From: Schoenoplectus triqueter
Taxonomy: Eukaryota; Streptophyta; Magnoliopsida; Poales; Cyperaceae
Assembly (NCBI GenBank): GCA_964058805.1
Contig: CAXKVV010000993.1
Coordinates: 1-39,555, forward strand
Length of the DNA stretch: 39,555 nt
Direction of reading: 5' to 3'
A program made the position numbers and the translations under genes. The notes beneath the pieces were generated by a model. That model made no database searches, was not told the origin of the DNA, and was given only the letters and a program-made list of their open reading frames with translations. Positions 31,548 to 39,555 of this stretch are shown here, in pieces (the stretch's first letter is position 1; each line of letters opens with the position of its first letter).

Positions 31548-34500
31548 ATGCACGCGCAGCCAAAGAAAAGAGCTGTGTTAGAAAATGGAGGTGATGGTGG
31601 TATTGGCCCGGGTCTAGCTGCTGCCATTGCTAATGGAGAGGATGTGGTATGCATGATTTCATTATTTGTAAACTATGTGCCAGTATCCACCTAATTAGCA
31701 ACTATGTGCCAGTATCCACCTAATTAGCAACTATGTGCCAGTATCCACCTAATTAGCAACTATGTGCCAGTATCCTCCTAATTAGCATTAATCTTATTGT
31801 GACAACTGGTATCAGAGTGTCAGCATCATCTATGGTTTTTACTTATTTGTACGAATGATATGAAAAATGGTACTTAAATTATCATACATTTCCTGATTAA
31901 ACCCGAAGAAGTTCCTGATTTGTCTTTGCATTCATTAATCTTATGTTGTATCATTTTGGTGTCTTTCTCCTTCAATTTTAACATGGATTGTTTGATTATA
32001 GAAATTAGGTTCAAATTGCCTAACATGAAAGTCCAGGGCTGGATTTAAGAGTCAAAAACTATAGGGACCAAAATGGGAAATATGTGATGCTTGAGGGTCC
32101 ATTGCATTTATCCTTTCGAGGATCTCCCTGCATAACCTATTTCTACTTTGATGTATCCTCATTTTGATATGCATATTACCTCCAAAAGCAAATTAACTTT
32201 TCTAAGTTTTAACCAGAATGGCTGTAGGGTACTAGCAATAATCATGCATTGAGACCACAATCACTGTACTTTACTTGATGAGTGCTTATGCATATTCCTC
32301 TTTCATCCGTGACTTTACCTAGATAGATAGCTTTGGCACTGACCTGAAATTGTAAAGTACTTGTCAAAAAGTACCACTTTGGTACTAATGCAAACTGTAA
32401 CATCTGCAGGGCCCTATAGTGAGGCATGTATTTGAGTCAGGCAAGCCAGAAGCCCTCCTACACCATCTACGCAACATAGTGAAAAAGAAGGAAGCTGAGA
32501 TAGAGGAGCTCTGTAAGCTTCACTATGAAGAGTTCATTCTGGCTGTTGACGAATTGAGAGGGGTTTTGGTTGATGCTGACAATCTGAAAAGCAACTTGAC
32601 TTTAGAAAATTCCAGGCTTCAAGATGTCGGTGTTGCTCTTCTTGCCAAGCTCGAGGAGCTGATTGAGTTGTACTCTGTGAAGAGGAATGTTGCTGAGGCC
32701 ATACTTGCCTTAAAGGTATTACAAGTTCGCTGTCTGTACATGAACTTTGCCAAGTTAGAAATTGTTTGGGTATTACCAATAGTACCCCTGCTGTTTTATG
32801 AACATTATTTGCATTGGTTGCATGCCCATCAGCACCATCAAAAGTTGTAACACAACATAAATATATGAGTCTGTGTCTTGTTAGAGGTGGCAGACAGGCT
32901 AGTTTTGGTCAAGATTTAAGTCGTCAAGTTGGCTTTTTCTTACTGGATCTCCGTTCTCCAGGTTTGCTCGTTTGAGGTGTTAGTCTAGTTGGATTTTGAC
33001 TTAAGAGATAGTTTTGGTTGAATAGGTTCCTGATGTGAACCGTTCATATCATGCAAAAAGATTTTTAGCGGGAAGCTAGGATTTGAGTTTATCAAATGAA
33101 AGAGAAAGAGGACGCTAGAAGAAGATAGGAAGAGACACAACTGCACAAGAGATTGCCATTTGCCAAAGAGATTTTTTTTTTATTCACTCATGACCTATTA
33201 CTTGAATCAACTAATTGAGACTAAACTTTGACTGAGTTTTGGTAGGCAATCCCGTATTGAAGCACCGTCGAGAGTCAAGTTTGTAAATAAACATATTGAG
33301 TAAGCAGCTTGCACCATCCACTAGACATTGCCAATTCAGTACAGAATTTTTCAGATATTGATAAATAGGTCCATTAGTTTTGTATGTAAAACTATAAGAT
33401 CACGCTTGGTGACCTTGGTCTGGAAAAATAAGCTTCTTTACAATATTTGGTCCAAAGGGTTAAATTATTAAGATCTGGCACATTACCAGTTGGACTTATA
33501 TCAGTTAGCTCACAATAGTTCTGGATCTAGCTAAGTCTATCTCCTTATATCCATTTGTAGTACTTACTTCTTTGATAATCACAGGTATGTGTTCATGTGA
33601 CCATCTTGTGCCTTTCATGCAACCATGATGTGTCTGAAGGTCGCTTCTATCCTGCATTGAAAACCCTAGACCTTATAGAGAAAGACTACCTCCATTCTAT
33701 ACCAGTTAAAACACTCCGACGAGTCATCTCAAAGCAACTCCCAGCTGTAAAACTTCACATTGAGAAGAAAGTTTGTGGTGAATTCAATGACTGGCTCGTT
33801 CATATCAGAACCACCGCCAGAGAGATAGGACAGCTGTCAATGCGCCAGACTGCCACATCACGGCAGCGTGATGAGGAGATGCGGTCCCGTCAGAGAGAGG
33901 CTGAGGAACAGTCTCGCACTGGTTCCACTGCATTTAATGAGTATGTGTACTCCTTGGACTCAACTGAACAAGCTGAGGAGGATGTCGTATTGGATTTTAA
34001 CCTTACGCCAGTGCACCGTGCATATCACATCTACTCATGCCTCGGTATTGGTGAAAAGTTTCGTGATTACTACCACAAAAACAGGCTGATGCAACTACAG
34101 CTTGACCTAGAAGTGTCGACCATGCAACCTTTTCTAGAATCACACCAGCCTTTCCTTGCACAAGTTGCAGGCTTTTTTATTGTAGAGGATCGGGTTTTGC
34201 GTGCAGCTGGTGGATTGCTAACAGAAGAGCAGGTTGAATCCACTTGGGACACGGCCATTGCCAAGATTACCTCCATCCTAGAGGATCAATTTACTCGGCT
34301 AGACACACCAAGTCACTTGTTACTCATTAAGGACTATGTGAGCCTCTTAGGTGCAACTTTGAAGCGATATGGCTACCAGGTCAGTCCTCTGATGGATATA
34401 CTCGATAAAACCCGAGATAAGTACCATGAATTACTTCTTAATGAGTGTAGGAAGCAAATTAGCGACATCCTTACTAATGATTCCTATGATCAGATGATTC

Positions 34501-35573
34501 TGAAAAAAGAATATGAATATAACATGAATGTGTTATCCTTCAATTTACAAGCTATGGATATGGTACCAGATTTTCCATATGTGGCCCCCTTTTCTTCATC
34601 GATGCCAGATGTTTGCCGGGTTGTAAGGTCCTTCATAGAGGACTCGGTTAGTTATCTGTCATATGGTGGGGGCTTCATCGTAAATTCCTACGAGGTTGTG
34701 AAGAAGTACCTTGACAAACTGTTGATTGAGGTATTGAACAATTCTTTACTAAATATAATACATGGAGGTGCCTTTGATGTACCCCAAGCAATGCAAATCG
34801 GGTCTAACATATCAGTTTTTGAACGGGCCTGCGATAGTTTCTTTCTCTGGCAAGCGGGACAACTCTGCGGTATCCCTAAACGGATTATAGAGCGACCACA
34901 TTCAGGACTGACTGCCAAGGCCGTCTTAAAGGCTTCACAAAATGTGGCATATAATAAACTCTTAAACCTTGTTAACGACAAATTAGACAGCATAATGGGA
35001 CAGATGTCAGGTGTTAATTGGACAGCAGAAGAGGTATCTGAACATGCAAATGACTATATGAATGAGGTCTTGGTATATCTTGACTCAGTTGTGTCAGCTG
35101 CGCAACAAATACTACCTCTGGAGGCGCTGTACAAGGTTACAGTTGGTGCATTAGGCCATGTGTCAGATTCTATCATGACGGCCTTTTTGAGTGACAGTTT
35201 GAAACGGTTTAATGTCAATGCTGTGGCTAGTATTGACATTGATTTGAAATTACTCGAGTCATTTGCTGAAGAGCGCTACCATAGTACAGGTGTTAGTGAA
35301 ATCGGCAAGGAGACAACTTTTAGTGATTGTTTAGTAGAGGTGAGGCAGTTGGTGAATCTATTGTTGAGTAACCAACCGGAAAATTTCATAAATCCAGTGA
35401 TTAGAGTGAAGAACTATGGCGCGTTGGACCTTAAAAAGGTGGCAATCATCTGTGATAAGTATAAAGATGCACCTGATCGTCTGTTTGGTAGCCTCTCAAA
35501 TAGAAACACAAAACAGAGTGCGAGGAAGAAATCGATGGATGTTCTAAAGAAAAGGCTGAAGGATATGAGTTGA
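31548..35573 (+). CDS. SEC15: Exocyst complex component SEC15 (SEC15A-like)
   Basis: Three coding exons, 31548-31646, 32410-32715 and 33585-35573, all GT-AG and phase 0, encode 797 aa, close to the usual ~790 aa of plant SEC15. The start MHAQPKKRAVLENGG resembles the PKRR-type N-terminus of SEC15A; the end KKSMDVLKKRLKDMS is also typical. Residues about 34-135 are the charged, coiled-coil N-terminal region (VRHVFESGKPEALLHHLRNI, KKEAEIEELCKLHYEEF). The middle includes EKKVCGEFNDWLVHIRTTAR and an REEAEEQSR-like acidic linker. The C-terminal half is the helical Sec15 domain (YRDYYHKNRL-like; YVAPFSSSMPDVCRVVRSFI; LNACRKQISDIL-like). SEC15 is an exocyst subunit that binds Rab GTPases on secretory vesicles and helps tether them to the plasma membrane. 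No stop or shift interrupts it, so it is probably functional. Large introns (762 and 869 bp) separate the short 5' exons. The A-versus-B paralogue call is from memory. Confidence 0.96.
31671..31786. repeat. Four tandem 29-bp units in SEC15 intron 1
   Basis: AACTATGTGCCAGTATCCAC + CTAATTAGC, starting at 31671, 31700, 31729 and 31758. The copies are identical except one base in the fourth (TCCTCC), suggesting a recent expansion. Confidence 0.95.
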
Positions 35574-36975
35574 TTTTTACTTCAGCTGGAGTTTATTAAA
35601 TATTTAGGCTTGTTGAACTAATTGAGTTTTGCTTTTCCATCTGCTTTGTTTCTTTTTTCTTATTTGAAGGTCTTGTTGTAAGGATAGGTTTTATCTGTAG
35701 TTATGGTAAGAATGCTTCGGTTTCTGCCCTCGTACCGTATCCATATTTTGTCTTATAACGCTAGTAGATTCAAACATTTGCATTTTGTTAATATTAGTAT
35801 CGTAGTTTGTACTCTCTTCTATGTGAAAGCCTAATTTTTGGTCATTTCTGGTCTTATTGCTTTTACAGATTGCACTACGCATCCAGCTTAAAAAGCATAT
35901 GTTTACCAGCTAATTTTGAGGCTCGAGCAATAGCCTCTTCAGATTCGTTTTCGAAATTAGTAAATTTTACAACTAGCTGTGCTCAAAAGGGCTCTTGAAT
36001 ATTTAAAATTTGACCCTTGCTCTTGACCATCAAGCTGGACGAGTAATTCAGACTTTGCTACGATAATATCGAAACAAAGCCAGTTCCAATGTTCCATTGT
36101 TGGTACGTAGATATAAATTATATTATTGCTTAACACCGGTGCTGTCTACTGTTCCAGTGTTTTCCAAAAATAAAACCACCACACCAGTAGAGTAAGTGAT
36201 TTTTTTTTGTGAAGATGATTTTGGTAACGGAGAGTATCTGCAATGAGAGTTTTCATTCTTAGGTATCATTATTTATTTTTTATTTTAACTTGAAAATTTC
36301 TATTCTTATATATCACTATTTATTTTTTATTTTAAGGTTAAAAAAATAATTTCTAATTACATTTTTTTAATTATAATTTTTAATTTAACAACTCAATTCT
36401 AATTGACACATCAAATTAACAACTCACATAATTTAACATTGGAGAGAGAAAAACAGACGCAAAGGCAAATTTTTCTTACAATTATTATTTGACGCGAGTG
36501 ATAATTGTCCATTTAGCACAAAAACCGTCATTACATGATTGTAGTGTTGGAGAAAGTTAATTATAATTAATAACTTTACTGAAGTGTCTTAACTAAGAGT
36601 TTAAAAATAATTTCAGCGTTAAAGATACTCTGACATAAGAGTTATGTGCATTATTTCAAAGAGGAGCCAAAAGAATGGTTTTGAAGAACTTCAAAACCTC
36701 CACTAGTTCTGTTGCATGCAAATTTGTGCTCAGTTTGTATGCAATTTGAACATATAAACACAAAAGACAAGAGATCAGAAATTGCGCATTCAAAATCAAA
36801 ATTTCAATCAACACATCTGCATATTGCATTTTCCAAGCCCCGGAAGGCAACCCTACTGAACCTCCCCAAATTACCTGAAGAACATAAAAACCACAATTAG
36901 TAAACCAAATAACAAAAGGCTCATTTTGTTGATAAGAGAAACTGACAAAATAACAAAAGATCAATTCAAAATTAT
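35574..36975. other. Convergent intergenic region between SEC15 and the UTP11-like gene
   Basis: The first ~150 bases are T-rich and likely hold the SEC15 3' UTR. A possible MITE lies at 36228-36635. The remainder shows no gene. Confidence 0.6.
36228..36635. mobile_element. Possible Tourist-like MITE with TAA duplication
   Basis: CGGAGAGTATCTGCAATGAG on the left and AAAGATACTCTGACA on the right give a ~10-bp inverted end (GAGAGTATCT / AGATACTCT). TAA precedes the left end (36225-36227) and follows the right end (36636-36638), as in PIF/Harbinger-type MITEs. Ends differ by indels. Confidence 0.4.
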
Positions 36976-39145
36976 TTAAGAAATAAACCTCTTCCTTTCT
37001 GTTTGCCACCTATAAACAGGTTTGTCTGTAGGAGAAGTCATTTCTTCCTCTTTAAGTTTATGCACATGCCCAGGTTTCTGTTTCAAACACAGATATAAAT
37101 TGTGAGAGATAGTTAACATAATAGCCAGAGCACAATTGCCAGTATTTAACGGTATGTCCCCTCTATGCCATAATGTAAATTTTGGTTCTAGTTACACACA
37201 TCACATACATTTACGTGCTGATCATAAAAATTTATTGGTTTTTTTCCCGCATGCAACAGACATAGAACGTCATTCTCAAACTATTAGAAGAGAGACGAAA
37301 GAAAAAACATCCCACATCTTACTGTATTGTAACCATAAGTTTCCTAATCCTAAAGTTAAAATATAAATTTACTAAAAGGTAATTGCGAAAAAACCTGCAA
37401 CTCCTTTTGCAATGCCATTTCAAAGTACAAGTTCTCCAGCTGTCTCACTCTCCCTCTCCTCTCATTTAGCTCCTTGTACGATAATTCAGTTCTCCTGAAG
37501 CTCCCATAATAAAACACCCTTAGTCACAGAGTTCCCACTGAGGCTATATCCTGGCTGAACTTTGCAAATCAAAAACAAATTCTGGTCATTTGTTTACCGT
37601 TTTATACTGTCAGGGATAGATTCAATTCTGGGTAGCCTTTTATCTTGGTCAGCGCTCCTGCTTTTATCTCTTTTGCTTCTTCCCTGACATTGATGAGAAA
37701 AGGTCGTTACCACAACCATTTTTCAAATTTCAATACTTTCTTGGAAAAGAGTGGATTAAGCCTCCACATCACAAAATCTCATAACAAGGATGACCTAAAA
37801 GGAACAATGAGATCATGGTATATTAGTACCTATCTTCTGCAAAATAGACATGCTTATTCTGAGGTTGTTCATCTAGTACATGAAGTGCTGAACTCAATCT
37901 CTCAACTTTCTACAATTTAATAAAGCTTTAATTGGTCAATAAGAATAGGGAAGGGTTCACTTTACAATGGTTATCTTGACAATCTTGACAATGGATCTTC
38001 AAATAAATATGAAAAAAAAATTAAAAATAGAAAAAAGCTCATAGGAATGTTCTTCTACTTATAGATTGATGGTGATTCAAATTTCATGCAATTTCATTAT
38101 CGTTTGATAGTCCATCAAGACCGTTAAATTAGAACCGTTGCAAATTGCATAACATTTTGATGGTTTTGATGGACTATCAAATGATAATGAAATTACATGA
38201 AATTTAAATCACTGTCAATCTATAAATAAAATAACATATCTATAAAAAAAATTCTATTTTTAAGAACCTTTTTGTATTTATTTGAACACCCATTTGTCAA
38301 GATTGTGAAGATAAGCCACTGTCAAGGGATCCTTCCCCATAAGAATACCTGAGAAGTGATATGAAAAGGCAAAAAGGACATAGATAGCATTCTATTTGAG
38401 CTTCTTTTGACTTTGAAGTTTTTGAAGAACATAGCCAATATCTTGTGTTTTCATCCTCAAAAGCTCCTCAGCTGTGTACTTATTTGCTGCACTCCTGATA
38501 AATGCAAAATTTTAACAAAAGCCCCACTGAATATATACTTCTTTGATTCAAAAGCACCAAAAAAAATGATCAATTCAGATCATACCTGATATATATGGCA
38601 TTTAACAAACATAATATCTAAAATGCCCTAACATATAGTATTGTTATACTCAAACATATCATTCTAAAAGTAAATAATATCTAAAATTATAAATTGTTCA
38701 GATACCTGGGCTTATGAATTCCATCAGCATTCCTCGTATTAATCATCTTAAAATAGAATTCATCTGGGTTCCTAAACGATGCCTTTTCTCTTAATTTCTA
38801 CAAGTTCAATTTTTTTTTTATCAGAACACTTAATAGATGCTAACAACAAGCACAACAACACATCAACAATGAGGATTCCACCAAACTAGTTAAAAGAGTT
38901 GCATACTTTAAGGGTTTCTTCCTTCTTGTGAAAATTCTTCGCTCTCAAAACATAGTCTTTCTGCTTTTCCAGAAGCCCAAATTTCTTCCTCGATTCACTG
39001 TAAAGCAAACATAAATCATGAACAAAAGATAGTAACAGCAGTCATAGCCTTAAAGCACTGAAATTGTCCAGTTAAAAGAATTGACTCACGGCTGAGATCG
39101 CTCCTTGTGGGCCCTTCGAGGTATAGCATTTCTCAGAGAAGACAT
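36976..39145 (-). CDS. UTP11: UTP11-like U3 snoRNP-associated protein, splice and frame anomalies
   Basis: Exons on -: 39145-39090, 38997-38907, 38797-38706, 38494-38401, 37909-37830, 37683-37598, 37494-37395, 37077-36976. Protein blocks in order: MSSLRNAIPRRAHKERSQP, ESRKKFGLLEKQKDYVLRAK, FRNPDEFYFKMINTRNADGI, ANKYTAEELLRMKTQDIGYV, LDEQPQNKHVYFAEDR, IESIPDSIKR, LENLYFEMALQKELQ and TDKPVYRWQTERKR. UTP11 is a conserved SSU-processome protein needed in the nucleolus for 18S rRNA maturation. Two anomalies: exon 4 lacks a donor (CT instead of GT after QSQKK, at 38399-38400), and exon 6 is one base short, shifting frame between EEAKEIK and the conserved end. Nearby alternatives could rescue both: donor AAA|GT inside exon 4 paired with acceptor GAAAG|TT, and an acceptor five bases further in at exon 6. 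Otherwise it is a recent pseudogene. A foldback MITE lies in intron 4. Confidence 0.85.
37948..38338. mobile_element. Foldback MITE, family A, copy 5, in UTP11-like intron 4, perfect 9-bp TSD
   Basis: GGGAAGGGTTCACTTTACAA … CACTGTCAAGGGATCCTTCCCC, 391 bp, complementary halves. ATAAGAATA at 37939-37947 and 38339-38347 is an exact 9-bp duplication. The right end lies about 60 bases from the exon 4 boundary whose donor is damaged. Confidence 0.93.
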
Positions 39146-39410
39146 TGTTGTGAAACAGATAAAACCAACACCAATCAACCGAATCAAACCTGACAAGACA
39201 AGTAAAACAGTGATTCAGTATCAAACAAGATGTTCAGACCAGGTATAAATTGGGGTGTAGGTTTTGTTTTAGTGATGACATCTCGACATGGAGGTGGAGA
39301 GAGGGATAGAGAGGCGGGAGAGAGCAGGGAAGACATACCTTAAACCTAAACCGCCGGCGGCGTTTCTCTTCCTCGATCTCTATATCCTCCGGGTAATTTT
39401 TATACATATT
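39146..39410 (-). promoter_or_regulatory. UTP11-like 5' UTR with intron
   Basis: A leader intron 39338-39190 is supported by TTTAAG|GTATGT and CTTGTCAG. The upstream leader exon (about 39410-39339) is GC-rich (CGCCGCCGGCGG). It contains GGTTTAGGTTTAAG, reminiscent of the telo-box found in many plant ribosome-biogenesis genes, though not an exact AAACCCTAA match. Confidence 0.65.
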
Positions 39411-39555
39411 AAAAAAATACAAAAATCGAAATTATATAAGAAGAACTATTTAATAAAAAATTGGGCCGCAATACTCCGACGGGAGAGAGCAGGGTCGTAA
39501 CAGTCATTTGTTAGAATTTAAAGTTTTTATATTTTTTGAAAGTCAATATTCGTCA
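39411..39555. other. Window edge, likely UTP11-like promoter
   Basis: AT-rich with a GACGGGAGAGAGCAGGG segment that is also seen as GGCGGGAGAGAGCAGGG at 39313-39329, i.e. a short direct repeat flanking the leader exon. Confidence 0.45.

Noticed and set aside
31671..31786. CRISPR-like direct repeats
   Set aside because: Contiguous 29-bp tandem units without spacers inside a plant intron.
32534..32779. Minus-strand frame inside SEC15 exon 2
   Set aside because: Shadow of the SEC15 coding exon.
37645..37920. 91-codon plus-strand frame
   Set aside because: Antisense shadow of UTP11-like exons 5 and 6, which match the family on the minus strand.
39288..39500. 70-codon frame at the window's right end
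   Set aside because: Lies antisense to the UTP11-like leader exon; basic low-complexity translation without support.

Overview
This window is nuclear DNA of a flowering plant. The evidence is spliced genes with GT-AG introns, an exocyst SEC15 gene, a UTP11-type ribosome-biogenesis gene, a plant mobile domain (PMD) gene, and layers of plant-type transposable elements (MULE, L1-type LINE, Ty1/copia, hAT, several MITE families). I cannot name the species.

Layout. 1-5.8 kb: the 3' end of a Mutator-like (MULE) transposase on + faces a ten-exon PMD gene on -. Behind the PMD start lie a ~29-bp AT-rich satellite, a polypyrimidine tract and a GC-rich double palindrome. This looks like one composite MULE that captured a PMD gene. 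Its PMD reading frame now carries a nonsense codon and a damaged splice acceptor. 5.8-10.1 kb: a decayed L1-type LINE with ORF1, endonuclease, half a reverse transcriptase, and the terminal zinc-binding domain joined across a deletion. 10.2-13.9 kb: an old inverted-repeat pair enclosing a hAT-like fragment and a 2.0-kb non-autonomous hAT element with a perfect 8-bp target duplication; a foldback MITE sits inside that element. 14.9-18.9 kb: a Ty1/copia remnant whose 3' LTR was split by a 551-bp hAT MITE (perfect 8-bp duplication) and then cut short by a second foldback MITE. 18.9-26.9 kb: mostly non-genic, with two more foldback MITEs, a MITE-like element expanded by ATAATA microsatellite, and decayed repeats. 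27.1-29.35 kb: a pseudogene of an AAAP amino-acid transporter, broken by several frameshifts and by a GC-rich 167-bp hairpin MITE in its last exon (10-bp duplication). 31.0-35.6 kb: an intact SEC15 exocyst gene (three coding exons, 797 aa). 37.0-39.4 kb: a UTP11-like gene on -, convergent with SEC15. Its eight exons are recognisable, but one splice donor is lost and one exon is a base short. The fifth foldback MITE lies in one of its introns.

The two cellular genes are unrelated in function: SEC15 tethers secretory vesicles at the plasma membrane, and UTP11 acts in the nucleolar SSU processome. The most notable pattern is one family of ~380-bp, almost fully palindromic elements (five copies in 27 kb) with 9-bp target duplications. 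This points to MULE-type foldback MITEs that would form long hairpins when transcribed.
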